Assembly (NCBI GenBank): GCA_905480545.1
Contig: CAJQQR010000114.1
Coordinates: 19,904 to 83,903 of the forward strand
Length of the DNA: 64,000 bases
DNA from: an uncultured Pirellulaceae bacterium
GTDB lineage: Bacteria > Planctomycetota > Planctomycetia > Pirellulales > Pirellulaceae
Reading direction: 5' to 3'
This document shows positions 27,014 to 36,104 of the stretch, one piece after another; the stretch's first letter is position 1, and each line of letters starts with the position of its first letter. The notes under the pieces were generated by a model. That model had not been told where the DNA came from. It was given only the letters and a program-made list of their open reading frames with translations, and ran no database searches. A program made the position numbers and the translations under genes.

Positions 27014-30000
27014 ATGGACATTCGGATTAACAAAACGGACAATCGTATAGCAGCCTCAGCAGACGGGGCACCTCAATCACCTCGCTTACCAACAGTCGTG
27101 CGGCCACACAAACTGAAGGCAACTCAGAAACTCATCGTCACGGGCACGTTACTCGCACTTGGAGTAGCCGCAAGTGCTGAAGACGTCAACTTTTCTCGCG
27201 ACGTTTTACCGCTGCTTTCTGATCGATGTTTTCATTGTCACGGACCAGATGAAGAAAATCGCAAAGCGGATTTGCGATTGGACTTAGAGTCTCAAGCGAA
27301 GGTCGATTCCGACGCTTTTGGACCGATTTCACCAGGCAATCTTTCCGAAAGTGAAGTTTGGAATCGAATCAATTCCACCGACCAAAACGAGTTGATGCCT
27401 CCACCTGATTCGCATCGCAAACCTTTGTCTGCAAAGGAAAAAGCGACGATACAAAAGTGGATACTCGACGGGGCAAGATGGGGGAAACATTGGTCGTTTG
27501 AACGGCCGGTTAAAGCAGCAGTCCCAGATATCGCCAAGCATCCGATTGACGCGTTCATTCGTCAAGCATTAAAAGACAAAAAGATCGCACCTAGCGAGAG
27601 AGCTCCCGTCCATACGCAATTGCGACGGTTGTCATTTAGCTTGATTGGCATGGCACCCACGCCGGAAGAACTGAAGCTGCTCGAAAAAAATCCGTCGAAC
27701 GAAAATTGGAATTCCACGATCGAACGTTTACTTGCATCTCCTCATCACGCTGAGCGAATGGCAATGTGGTGGTTGGATGCGGCTCGATACTCTGATTCTG
27801 ACGGATTCCAAGGGGACGCCACTAGGCAGAATTGGCCTTGGCGAGATTGGGTGATCAGCGCTTTTCAAAAAAACATGTCGTTCGATGATTTTACCATCGA
27901 ACAATTTGCAGGGGATTTGTTGCCTAACTCGACTGCTGAACAAATTCTTGCGACCTGTTTTCACAGAAATCATATGACCAACGGAGAAGGTGGGCGAGAT
28001 CCCGAGGAATCCCGCATCGATTACGTGATTGACCGCGTCAATACGACTGGCACCGTTTGGCTTGGTTTAACACTAGGCTGTACGCAATGTCACACCCATA
28101 AATTCGATCCAATTACGCATCACGATTATTATTCGATGACGGCGTTCTTCAATAGCATCGATGAAAATGGCAAAGCTGGAATGGGGGCCACGCCCTACTT
28201 AAAATACCAATCCAAAGCCGTGACGGATCGTGTCGAAGAACTAACTCGTTTTGTAGATGCGTGCGAATCTGAAGAATCGTTAGTCAGGAAAAACGCTGAA
28301 AAACGGTTCGAAAACTGGTTGAAGGAAACGGTGAACAGCGACCATTCGCTGTATCAAACCTGGAGCATACCCGAGCCAACGGCTACCAGCAGTGATGGCT
28401 CGAAATTCCGAATCGAATCTGAAAACACCATTCAGACGTTTGGGCCATCGCCCCGGCAAGACGACTACCATATCTCACTCCCAATCCCTGAAGGCATGAC
28501 TCAAATCAGCGGTTGGAGGCTTGAAGTGTTCCCAAACAACGAGCACGTCGATGGGCGATTTTCGCGTGAGGGCAACGGTGAATTTGTACTCACAAGCGTT
28601 CGCGCGTTGCTAAAACAGAAAGGTACAAATACGGAAAAAGAACTTGAAATATCGAAAGCACTGGCTGATGTTGAGGCTAATCCAAGACGCAAAAGCAAAT
28701 TATTTAGCGACTATTCCGCCATTGCAAAAACACTAAATGATGATGCTCGAAATGGCTGGACCACAGAAGGCGTAAAGAACGCGGCGTCCCACATCGGCGT
28801 ATTTGCTCTTGAAAAACCCACTGCCGTTCAGCACGGCGACCAGTTTGTCATACTGCTTCGGCATCGATCCAATATTGGAAACGCCAACATTGGACGTTTT
28901 CGTCTATCCATCACCTCGGAAGCGGGTGAGACCGTTGCTCGGGTCGACGGCAAATCCCCCATGAGTGAGCTATCAAGACTTTCCACCAAAGATATTGGCT
29001 CCGTGCCGAGTGAATTACGTTCGCGGCTGCTAAAACAATTCCTCCTAACCGATGTGGTTTACCAGGGCCATCTCAAACGCCTGAATACCGCGAAGCAACA
29101 GTTGAACGCAACGCGATCCAATGCAAAACCTCGTTCAGTAATGGTCCTGCGCGAGCGGAAAGATGCGCGGACGACCCACGTTCTCGTTCGAGGTGTTTGG
29201 GATGCGAAGGGTGACGAAGTTAAACCTGCAATGCTGCCTTCGATCTTAAAGTGGCCTGAGGAAAAATCACAATCTCGATTGGATCTTGCAAAATGGATTG
29301 TAGATCGGCAGAATCCGTTGACCGCCCGAGTGGTTGTGAATCATTTGTGGCAGATAATGTTCGGTGAAGGGATCGTGAGAACACCTGGAGATTTTGGACT
29401 GCAGGGCGAATTCCCAACGCATCCCAAATTACTTGATTGGCTGGCCGTCGAGCTGATGGAAAAGGATTGGGACCTACGTCACATATTAAAGTTGATCGCG
29501 ACAAGTGAAACCTATCGGCAAAGCAGCAACACCACAGCACAGCTACTTGCTGTGGATCCGCAGAATCGCATGTTGGCGAGAGCTTCCCGATTCCGTTTGC
29601 CGGCGTGGATGATTCGCGATAATGGGCTTCGGGTTTCCAATTTACTGAACAGTGCGATTGGAGGGCCACCGGTTTATCCTTATCAACCCGATGGAGTCTG
29701 GTCAGAAAACACAATGGGCCGGTTCCGTTATCAACCAAGTCTTGGACCGGCACAATACCGTCGTACACTTTATGCGTACTGGCGGCGTTCAAGTGCCCCA
29801 ACATTCCTGTTTGATAATGCACAGCGGCGAGTCTGTGAGGTGAGCACCCGTCGCACCAACACACCGCTCCATGCCTTAACGTTGATGAACAACAACAATT
29901 CGCTCGAAGCGGCTCGAGTACTCGCCGATAAACTTTCAAAACCCAATGGAGATTCTATCCCCAAACGAATCGGCATCTTGGCGACGCGGATTCTCTCACG

Positions 30001-30208
30001 AACCTTGAGCAAGGAAGAGCTTCATGATATCGAGTCTGTTTTTCAGACTGCGTACGATTATTACAAGCTTCATACCGCCGATGCGACTCGATTCACCATT
30101 GCAGGACAGCAGCGTCCTGTCGACGAAAAACGTGTCGCTGAAACGGCGGCGTGGATGACCATTGCCAATTTGATGCTAAACCTGGATGAGGCAATCACCT
30201 GTGAATGA
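27014..30208 (+). CDS. Planctomycete cytochrome C/DUF1549/DUF1553 protein
   Basis: A 1064-residue exported protein. The planctomycete cytochrome C domain (PSCyt1) near the N-terminus has F-S-R-D-V-L-P-L-L and a heme-type C-F-H-C-H; DUF1549 follows (about 170-380) with a second C-T-Q-C-H; a variable middle part leads to DUF1553 (about 720-1020), where R-x-x-V-N-H-L-W-Q and R-R-T-N-T-P-L-H-A-L are conserved. These proteins are widespread in Planctomycetes, always beside DUF1501 proteins, with unproven roles. The frame also opens at TTG 27008, but ATG 27014 is better; a hydrophobic stretch lies only at residues 36-55, so the leader has a long n-region. It overlaps the DUF1501 gene. Confidence 0.9.
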   Translation: MDIRINKTDNRIAASADGAPQSPRLPTVVRPHKLKATQKLIVTGTLLALGVAASAEDVNFSRDVLPLLSDRCFHCHGPDEENRKADLRLDLESQAKVDSDAFGPISPGNLSESEVWNRINSTDQNELMPPPDSHRKPLSAKEKATIQKWILDGARWGKHWSFERPVKAAVPDIAKHPIDAFIRQALKDKKIAPSERAPVHTQLRRLSFSLIGMAPTPEELKLLEKNPSNENWNSTIERLLASPHHAERMAMWWLDAARYSDSDGFQGDATRQNWPWRDWVISAFQKNMSFDDFTIEQFAGDLLPNSTAEQILATCFHRNHMTNGEGGRDPEESRIDYVIDRVNTTGTVWLGLTLGCTQCHTHKFDPITHHDYYSMTAFFNSIDENGKAGMGATPYLKYQSKAVTDRVEELTRFVDACESEESLVRKNAEKRFENWLKETVNSDHSLYQTWSIPEPTATSSDGSKFRIESENTIQTFGPSPRQDDYHISLPIPEGMTQISGWRLEVFPNNEHVDGRFSREGNGEFVLTSVRALLKQKGTNTEKELEISKALADVEANPRRKSKLFSDYSAIAKTLNDDARNGWTTEGVKNAASHIGVFALEKPTAVQHGDQFVILLRHRSNIGNANIGRFRLSITSEAGETVARVDGKSPMSELSRLSTKDIGSVPSELRSRLLKQFLLTDVVYQGHLKRLNTAKQQLNATRSNAKPRSVMVLRERKDARTTHVLVRGVWDAKGDEVKPAMLPSILKWPEEKSQSRLDLAKWIVDRQNPLTARVVVNHLWQIMFGEGIVRTPGDFGLQGEFPTHPKLLDWLAVELMEKDWDLRHILKLIATSETYRQSSNTTAQLLAVDPQNRMLARASRFRLPAWMIRDNGLRVSNLLNSAIGGPPVYPYQPDGVWSENTMGRFRYQPSLGPAQYRRTLYAYWRRSSAPTFLFDNAQRRVCEVSTRRTNTPLHALTLMNNNNSLEAARVLADKLSKPNGDSIPKRIGILATRILSRTLSKEELHDIESVFQTAYDYYKLHTADATRFTIAGQQRPVDEKRVAETAAWMTIANLMLNLDEAITCE

Positions 30209-31628
30209 TTCAAGGAACTTACTGTGCCGAAGGTCGTTTTTGAACCAAGCGGGATTCAACATCGGAGCGATCGCTGCAGGTTCTCTACTGGGCCAAGAGA
30301 CGTTTGCTGACCAAATCAAGCGCGATTTGCCGCACTTTGCTCCCAAAGCCAAACGGGTCATCTTTCTGACACAATCAGGCGGTCCCTCGCAGATCGAACT
30401 TTTCGATCATAAACCGAACTTGCATAAATTAGCGGGTACCGAATTACCAAGCAGCGTTCGCCAAGGGCAGCGTCTGACAGGGATGACCAAGGGAAAGAAG
30501 CAATTAATATTACCGCCACTTGCGAAATTTAAACGGCACGGAAAAAGCGGAGCGACCGTCGGCGAGTGGCTTCCCCATACGGCATCGATAGCGGATGAGT
30601 TGTGTTTCGTCAAAAGTATGGTGACGGATCAGATTAACCACGCACCTGCAATGACTAAGTTCCTGACGGGGCATCAATTGCCGGGACGGCCAAGTTTTGG
30701 ATGCTGGGCAAGTTACGGATTGGGAAGTATCAACAAAAATTTACCGGACTATCTCGTTCTGATTTCGAAAATGAAACGCTCGAGTGATCAGCCACTCTAC
30801 GATCACTATTGGGGCAGCGGGTTCCTTCCGTCGCGACACCAAGGCGTGAAGCTCCGAAATGCTCGCGATCCTGTTCTTTACCTAAACGATCCAGAAGGTT
30901 TTCCGCCAAAGCTTCGACGTGCAATGCTGGATGGTCTTGGTTCGATGAATCAGCGACGATATGCCCAGTCACTCGACCCGGAAATTCAGACACGTATTGA
31001 ACAATACGAGATGGCTTTCCGAATGCAAACCAGCGTGCCGGAATTAGCCGATCTCAGCGATGAACCCGAATCGACGTTTGAACTTTATGGTCCCGATTCC
31101 CGACGGCCAGGAAGTTATGCCGCCAATTGCATTCTTGCTCGGCGGCTTGTGGAACGTGACGTACGATTCATTCAGCTTTTCCATCCAGATTGGGATCATC
31201 ATTCGCGGCTTGGGGCCTGGTGCGTTTCAAGATGCGTTGACACGGATCAACCCAGCGCCGCATTGATACGTGATCTGAAGCAACGTGGGCTACTGGACGA
31301 CACACTGGTACTCTGGGGAGGTGAATTTGGACGGGGCGTTGCCGGTCAAGGGAAATGGGACGACCCTGCAGCTGGTCGCGATCATCACCCGCGATGCTTT
31401 ACTGTTTGGATGGCTGGGGGCGGCGTAAAACCAGGGATGACCTACGGAGCCACGGATGATTTCAGTTACAATGTTGCTGTCGACCCGGTCCATGTGCGTG
31501 ATTTGCATGCGACAGCGTTGCATTTGCTGGGCGTCGATCATGAACGATTTTCACATCGTTTCCAAGGTCTTGATTTTACGCTGACTGGTGTTGAAGCCTC
31601 AAAAGTGATCAACCAGGTCATCAGCTAA
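30201..31628 (+). CDS. DUF1501 domain protein
   Basis: A protein of about 475 residues with a twin-arginine leader (C-R-R-S-F-L-N-Q-A-G-F) and the DUF1501 body, a predicted relative of the alkaline phosphatase/sulfatase fold (W-G-G-E-F-G-R-G, G-R-D-H-H-P-R-C). The start is either GTG 30201, which overlaps the previous stop by eight bases (GTGAATGA), or ATG 30186. The pairing with a DUF1549/DUF1553 protein is conserved in planctomycetes and suggests a joint periplasmic function, not yet known. A strong terminator follows at 31660-31692. Confidence 0.9.
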   Translation: MNDSRNLLCRRSFLNQAGFNIGAIAAGSLLGQETFADQIKRDLPHFAPKAKRVIFLTQSGGPSQIELFDHKPNLHKLAGTELPSSVRQGQRLTGMTKGKKQLILPPLAKFKRHGKSGATVGEWLPHTASIADELCFVKSMVTDQINHAPAMTKFLTGHQLPGRPSFGCWASYGLGSINKNLPDYLVLISKMKRSSDQPLYDHYWGSGFLPSRHQGVKLRNARDPVLYLNDPEGFPPKLRRAMLDGLGSMNQRRYAQSLDPEIQTRIEQYEMAFRMQTSVPELADLSDEPESTFELYGPDSRRPGSYAANCILARRLVERDVRFIQLFHPDWDHHSRLGAWCVSRCVDTDQPSAALIRDLKQRGLLDDTLVLWGGEFGRGVAGQGKWDDPAAGRDHHPRCFTVWMAGGGVKPGMTYGATDDFSYNVAVDPVHVRDLHATALHLLGVDHERFSHRFQGLDFTLTGVEASKVINQVIS

Positions 31629-31659
31629 GTTGCAATAGATTCCGGTCTAATTCAAATAA

Positions 31660-31692
31660 AAAACGAGCGGTACCATGGGTACCGCTCGTTTT
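31660..31692. terminator. Bidirectional intrinsic terminator
   Basis: AAAACGAGCGGTACC (31660-31674) and GGTACCGCTCGTTTT (31678-31692) pair perfectly over 15 bases with a 3-base loop, and both ends carry A/T runs. It separates the DUF1501 gene (plus) from the convergent oxidoreductase gene (minus) and should serve both. Confidence 0.92.
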
Positions 31693-31769
31693 CGTTTCAT
31701 CGCAAATCCAGTTCCTTCGCTAAGTGCATTTGACGAAGTGCATTTGACGAACGACAGGTTAGATTGCTA

Positions 31770-33107
31770 TCAGACCTTTAGGATTTCAAAGCCCTTTCGC
31801 GGGGTGCGAGCGATCATCGCTGCAGCTTGCTCATCGCCCATAATCTTCTCGGTCAGTGGATTCCAAGTGATCTTGCGACCGAGGCGTGCCGCTATGGCGC
31901 TTAAGTGACATGCTGCCATTGCTTGAACGTGACTGAACGGATCAGAAACAGTCAAACCACCTTCACGAATACAACGGTAAAAGTTGTTCTTGTGGCCTTC
32001 GTGGGGTTTGCCTTTGTAAAGTTCCGTAACAGCTTCGTCGGTGTAGACGTCTTTGTCCCAATTCTCTTCGATTGGCTTTCCAACGATCTTTCCACGATTC
32101 ACAAAGATGCGCCCCTTCTCACCTTCAAAGGTAATTCCGTTGTCGCCGGCACTGTTTACATCCATGGTGATTCCATCGGCGAAACGATGCTTGACCGAAA
32201 ACTTATGAGACGTGTTATAGCAGTCATCGACAGTTGCGTATCCGTCTTTGTATTCGACCGGATGCTCGCAATTTGTTCCGTCAATTTCTACAGGTCCCTG
32301 TTTGGCACCGTTTTGGTTGAGTGCCCACATTGCGATGTCGACGTGGTGTGCTCCCCAGTCGGTGAATTTACCGCCTGAATACTCATACCACCAACGGAAT
32401 TCATAATGACATCGACGTTGTCGATAGTCCTTGTCCTCTGCTTGGCCTTGCCATAGATCCCAATTCAACTCCTTGGGCACATCAGCAACCGGGAATGGTC
32501 CACCAGTCGGCGAGCCATTGATTCCGACAGTGACATGCTTGATCTTTCCAAGCAAACCTTTTTGCACCATGTTCACAGCACGCATAAATTTGTTGCGATC
32601 GCTCCGCTGTTGAGTACCAACCAAAAAGGCAAGATCCTTGTGCTTTTCACATGCACGACGAATCAGTTGGTTTTCTTCCAGTGTAAGCGTCAATGGCTTC
32701 TGACAGAAAACGTGCTTACCAGCCTCCAATGCTTCAATCGCGATCTTGATATGCCAATGATCCGGCGTCACGATACTAACGACGTCAATGTCTTTCCGGT
32801 CTAGAACTTTGCGGTAATCTTCGTAAGCATCTGCTTTTCCTTTGCCGATGTTCTTGTGATTCTTCGCACGAAGAGCATGCTTTTCGTCCGCATCACAAAC
32901 CGCAACAACATTCCCGAACCGTGCGTGTCCCTGTGCGTCACCAGTGCCCATACTTCCGACACCGATGCAACCGATGTTTGGCTTATCGTTTTTCTCTTGG
33001 TTCGCGAATGCCTTTTGGTTCCAGCTAAAATACGGGGTGGCCATCGCCGCACCCGTACCCATCGCGGTTTTTTTAATAAAATCGCGACGCGTGTTTTGGT
33101 TCTTCAT
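31770..33107 (-). CDS. Tat-exported Gfo/Idh/MocA family oxidoreductase
   Basis: A 445-residue oxidoreductase. The leader N-T-R-R-D-F-I-K-K is twin-arginine. The Rossmann core has G-C-I-G-V-G-S-M-G-T-G, V-A-V-C-D-A-D, and the E-K-P-type motif appears as C-Q-K-P-L-T. The C-terminal part contains R-W-W-Y-E-Y-S-G-G-K-F-T-D-W-G-A-H-H. Family members oxidise or reduce sugars and inositols with NAD(P), and the exported planctomycete versions often carry cofactor as glycosidase-like enzymes. ATG at 33107 has AGGAG six bases upstream; the frame is open to 33182 but that extension is not protein-like. Q instead of E in the E-K-P motif is a small oddity. Confidence 0.9.
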   Translation of the reverse strand: MKNQNTRRDFIKKTAMGTGAAMATPYFSWNQKAFANQEKNDKPNIGCIGVGSMGTGDAQGHARFGNVVAVCDADEKHALRAKNHKNIGKGKADAYEDYRKVLDRKDIDVVSIVTPDHWHIKIAIEALEAGKHVFCQKPLTLTLEENQLIRRACEKHKDLAFLVGTQQRSDRNKFMRAVNMVQKGLLGKIKHVTVGINGSPTGGPFPVADVPKELNWDLWQGQAEDKDYRQRRCHYEFRWWYEYSGGKFTDWGAHHVDIAMWALNQNGAKQGPVEIDGTNCEHPVEYKDGYATVDDCYNTSHKFSVKHRFADGITMDVNSAGDNGITFEGEKGRIFVNRGKIVGKPIEENWDKDVYTDEAVTELYKGKPHEGHKNNFYRCIREGGLTVSDPFSHVQAMAACHLSAIAARLGRKITWNPLTEKIMGDEQAAAMIARTPRKGFEILKV

Positions 33108-33113
33108 CGCAGT

Positions 33114-33118
33114 CTCCT
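33114..33118 (-). promoter_or_regulatory. Shine-Dalgarno that fixes the oxidoreductase start
   Basis: AGGAG on the minus strand, six bases before the ATG at 33105-33107. It is one of the few clear ribosome binding sites in the window and favours this start over the upstream ATGs. Confidence 0.8.
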
Positions 33119-33439
33119 TTGATATGCTCGGCCTCAGCGGCCGATTCGATGTGAATTTGAACGTGAACTTCGCCAACATCATAACCTAATCTGCTTCCAA
33201 CTTCTAATTCTTGGACTTAAATTATTTTTTGATTACGGCATTCCATAATCGCCACTATAAAAAACCATGGCGATCGATACTCACTCAATAATCACTCCTT
33301 ATAGATTCGCATTTGTGAAGCGTTCATGTTCCCAATACAATGACCACTAGATAAAACGTTTGCGATCTCGCAAAAGAAGAATAAACAATTTCGCAGTTAG
33401 GGGCCTCCCAATTGCGACATCATTACTTGGTTTGGATTC
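33119..33439. other. Divergent intergenic region
   Basis: About 320 bases between two divergent Tat-exported proteins, so it should hold promoters for both. It is A/T-rich around 33220-33300. ATCGCC and GGCGAT form an imperfectly spaced inverted repeat around 33249-33276. No gene or confident promoter was found. Confidence 0.4.
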
Positions 33440-34711
33440 ATGACAAAAATCAGCTCCACAAGACGCGTGTTTTTGAAAAGCTCTCTAATCACGGCGGGTG
33501 CCGTTACGGTCACAAACCAACTTTCTTCCGCTGAACCACGTTCGAATGACAAACCGCTTTTGGCGTATGTCGGAACGTTTAGTTCTCCTTTAAAAGATAT
33601 GCTTCCCACTCAGGTTGACCTGCCACCCGGTAACGGGAAAGGAATCCATCTGTTCGAAGTGAATCGCACAGATGGATCGATGACACCGATTGCTGAAGTC
33701 AGAATGGGAACGAGCCCTAGCTGTCTCGCTGTCAACACGGCCGGAACACGGCTTTACTCCACCAACGAAACGGATCACGTCGGTGACAATAAAGAGGGTT
33801 CAGTCAGCGCGTTTGCCATCGACCCATCAAATGGGAGCCTCAAGCAGCTTAACACCGTTCGATCAGGGGGAGCAGGACCAACCTACGCCAGCATCCATCC
33901 GTCTGGGAAATACTTGCTGGTCGCAAACTATTTTGGTGGGTCCGTATCCGTATTGCCAATCTTGAGTGACGGTCGACTTGGAATCCCCTCGGACGTAAAA
34001 GAAGACGTCGGAAAAATTGGACCGACAAAAGCAACCAATGCTCCGAAAGGGAGCTTTGCAATCAGCGGTCATGATCGTACCCACGCTCATATGATTCAGT
34101 CGGATCCAACTGGTCGTTTTGTGATACATGTCGATCTAGGACTGGACAGAATTTACATCTGGAAATTCGATCAAGCAACGGGCGTTCTGACTGCCAATAA
34201 TCCGCCATACGTTTCTCTTCCTCCGGGTGACGGCCCGCGTCACTTTCATTTCCATCCAAATGGCAAGTGGTTCTATTCGATTCAGGAAGAGGGCTCAACC
34301 ATCGCTCTTTTTGACTACGATGCAAAAGTGGGGCAATTAAAACAACGCCAAACAATCGGAACATTGCCCAACGGTTTTTTGGGAAGCAACTTCTGCTCCG
34401 AGATTCTCGTCTCCAATGACGGTCGATTCGTTTATGGAGGGAATCGACTCTACGACACAATTGCAATCTTTGCCGTCGCAAAAGATGGTCAACTAAAACG
34501 AATTGGAGACCAGTGGACGCATGGAAATTACCCACGTAGCTTTACCTTTGATCCAACAGGAAACTTCCTATACTGCTGCAACCAACGAACCGATAGTGTT
34601 GCGATATTCCGCGTGAACCGAGAGACGGGCAAACTTCAGTTTACCGGAAATTTTGCTGCCGTAGGAAACCCCTCGCACATCGTTTTCCTAGATCTCGCCA
34701 ACAACGAATAA
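33440..34711 (+). CDS. Lactonase-family seven-bladed beta-propeller protein, Tat-exported
   Basis: A 423-residue protein with the twin-arginine leader T-R-R-V-F-L-K-S-S and a beta-propeller of the YbhE/6-phosphogluconolactonase type: repeated S-x-x-G-x-F/Y-L/V-Y-x-x-N strands, H-x-H-M-I-Q-S-D-P-T-G, and G-D-G-P-R-H-F-x-F-H-P-N-G-K in the middle blades, the usual active-site segment. Cytoplasmic relatives hydrolyse 6-phosphogluconolactone; exported ones may act on other sugar lactones, perhaps those produced by Gfo/Idh/MocA enzymes such as the divergent neighbour. That link is inference. Confidence 0.87.
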   Translation: MTKISSTRRVFLKSSLITAGAVTVTNQLSSAEPRSNDKPLLAYVGTFSSPLKDMLPTQVDLPPGNGKGIHLFEVNRTDGSMTPIAEVRMGTSPSCLAVNTAGTRLYSTNETDHVGDNKEGSVSAFAIDPSNGSLKQLNTVRSGGAGPTYASIHPSGKYLLVANYFGGSVSVLPILSDGRLGIPSDVKEDVGKIGPTKATNAPKGSFAISGHDRTHAHMIQSDPTGRFVIHVDLGLDRIYIWKFDQATGVLTANNPPYVSLPPGDGPRHFHFHPNGKWFYSIQEEGSTIALFDYDAKVGQLKQRQTIGTLPNGFLGSNFCSEILVSNDGRFVYGGNRLYDTIAIFAVAKDGQLKRIGDQWTHGNYPRSFTFDPTGNFLYCCNQRTDSVAIFRVNRETGKLQFTGNFAAVGNPSHIVFLDLANNE

Positions 34712-34796
34712 ATTCTGACGTTTCGATGCAAGAGGTGCAGCACTTTCAACAGCCGGAACAATCTCCGAATTTGCTCCATCGGACGATCAACAGAAC

Positions 34797-35060
34797 TTAA
34801 CGCAAGCGGAAAAACACAATCATTTCTTTCCGACAGCACTCTAATTCCATTTCGACCGACGGGCTCTGATTGACCTCGGCCTGGAGCGTTCCACCGCGCC
34901 AAGGGCCTTCCCCAGCTGTGGACCAGCGTGTCTCGAATGCCAAGCTCACGAGCGACCTCTGCCTAGGATAAGCCTTGCTCAATGACCTTCTTAACCGCCG
35001 CGAGCTTATAATCTCGGGCAACTGTTAGTCGACTTTGTTTCGTAAATTTCCTTTAGTCAT
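34797..35060 (-). pseudogene. Decayed IS3-family transposase orfA
   Basis: On the minus strand a reading frame gives D-Y-K-L-A-A-V-K-K-V-I-E-Q-G-L-S, then an in-frame TAG (34963-34965), then A-E-V-A-R-E-L-G-I-R-D-T-L-V-H-S-W, the helix-turn-helix part of IS3/IS911-type OrfA. After a frameshift another frame continues with R-K-E-M-I-V-F-F, which resembles the E-R-D-I-L-K-K-A-x-x-F-F end of OrfA. The ATG at 35060 is also out of frame. At least one stop and two frameshifts mean it is dead. OrfB is absent because the lactonase gene ends at 34711, so only a fragment remains. Confidence 0.75.
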
Positions 35061-35104
35061 ACAATCATGACATACGGAGATTCACTGGCTACCAACTCTG
35101 GGTA

Positions 35105-35128
35105 ACTTCCTTCGAGCAGGAAGGAAGT
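35105..35128. repeat. Perfect 9-base inverted repeat
   Basis: ACTTCCTTC (35105-35113) and GAAGGAAGT (35120-35128) surround six bases. It sits about 45 bases upstream of the decayed orfA and could be a hairpin left from the mobile element. It has no T-run and no gene immediately before it. Confidence 0.55.
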
Positions 35129-35599
35129 GGGCTGCGCTCCGCTTACAGCAAGTCGTCTAATTTTTTCTGTGCACGCGGACTGGGGCACTTAGCGGAAAGC
35201 TGCTGCGGCAGTGTCCGCCTCCGCTTAGGTTCGGTACACGCCAACTCTTTGCTCAACAAAGCGGCCTAAAAGATTCGGTCGAATTGCTCAGATCAACCCG
35301 CTCAGATCAACCCGCTCGATCGCTGCAACCAAATCATCGGCGGGGCACTCGGCCGCACTCGGGAAACTGGCGACAGCGGTCGCCCCGGTACAACTTCGGT
35401 GGCGAGCCGCTGAGTCAATGTTTTAAACCGAGCCAATATGGAGGCAGATAAGCGAGTAGCAGCTGAAGACTACAACCTACATGAGATAAAGAACTTTTTC
35501 TTTTGGGCTGCAATTCAATCAGCAGGTTCCGCTTAGATGACTCCTTACCCAATATTGATCCAATTCAGTGCCCCTGGGGTGGATCCCGCAAACTATTTC
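35129..35599. other. Gene-free region between IS remnant and tRNA
   Basis: About 470 bases without a recognisable gene. It includes a direct duplication of the 14-base unit GCTCAGATCAACCC at 35286-35299 and 35300-35313. Base composition is more GC-rich than the flanks around 35100-35420, in keeping with foreign material, but I could not identify a further transposase segment. Confidence 0.45.
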
Positions 35600-35633
35600 A
35601 AAACGAAAAACCCCGCAAAACGAAAAACCCCGC
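35600..35633. repeat. Two copies of a 17-base unit next to the tRNA terminator
   Basis: The unit AAAACGAAAAACCCCGC occurs at 35600-35616 and 35617-35633. The second copy supplies one arm of the terminator hairpin of the tRNA gene, so the duplication gives a spare arm. Confidence 0.8.
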
Positions 35634-35657
35634 AAAACGATTGGTTTTACGGGGTTT
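35625..35657 (-). terminator. Terminator of the tRNA-Ser gene
   Basis: On the minus strand, arms of 14 bases (35644-35657 and 35625-35638) pair with one mismatch around a 5-base loop, followed by a T-run. It lies seven bases beyond the end of the tRNA gene. Confidence 0.82.
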
Positions 35658-35663
35658 CTTTAG

Positions 35664-35745
35664 CGGAAGGCACGGGACTCGAACCCGCAACCCCTTGCGA
35701 GGCAACTCAGTTCCAATGAGCACGCTAACCATTCGCTTACCTTCC
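35664..35745 (-). tRNA. tRNA-Ser (anticodon GGA)
   Basis: Read on the minus strand, the acceptor stem GGAAGGT pairs with GCCTTCC (last pair T-G). A 3-pair D stem encloses a loop with GGTTA; the anticodon stem GCTCA/TGAGT encloses TTGGAAC, giving anticodon GGA (bases 35712-35714). The long variable arm CCTC-GCAA-GGGG marks a class II tRNA, the T arm is GCGGG-TTCGAGT-CCCGT, and the discriminator is G, as expected for serine. CCA is not encoded. At 82 bases it is slightly short for tRNA-Ser, because no base separates the D and anticodon stems in this folding. Confidence 0.88.
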
Positions 35746-36041
35746 AATTGTGATTTCCATCAGTTAGCACAGAAATCTTGAGCCCCATCGTTGCATTCAA
35801 ATGCCAATCCATCAAGACCCGATCCCGTTGGGCTCAGCAAAAAAGATCCGCCGTTGATTAAATCCAACATCTGTTTCAACTCACCAGCGACATTTCATAA
35901 CTAACTCTGGTCGTGGATCTTTTCACCGATCAATTCTACGCACGTCATTTTGCAATTTAGCTACTCAAGCCATTCGTCGACGCTCATTCCTAAAAGCAGG
36001 CCCAATTGGCTAAGACAACGTTTGACTGATCAGCTAATTTA
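35746..36041. other. Intergenic region upstream of tRNA-Ser
   Basis: Nearly 300 bases between the tRNA gene and the peptidase terminator. It should contain the tRNA promoter on the minus strand; I see no gene and no clear sigma-70 box. Confidence 0.35.
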
Positions 36042-36067
36042 AAAGGCCGCCATCAGAGGCGGCCTTT
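36042..36067 (-). terminator. Intrinsic terminator of the S9 peptidase gene
   Basis: AAAGGCCGCC (36042-36051) and GGCGGCCTTT (36058-36067) form a perfect 10-base stem with a 6-base loop; on the minus strand a T-rich run follows. It lies 38 bases after the peptidase stop. Confidence 0.9.
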
Positions 36068-36104
36068 CTGAGAAACCATACCATTTCTAAACTTCACACG
36101 TCGA

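Noticed and set aside
35503..35781. Plus-strand frames across 35503-35781 reading G-T-G-L-E-P-A-T-P-like peptides
   Set aside because: They are the translation of the opposite strand of the tRNA-Ser gene, a well-known source of spurious proteins.
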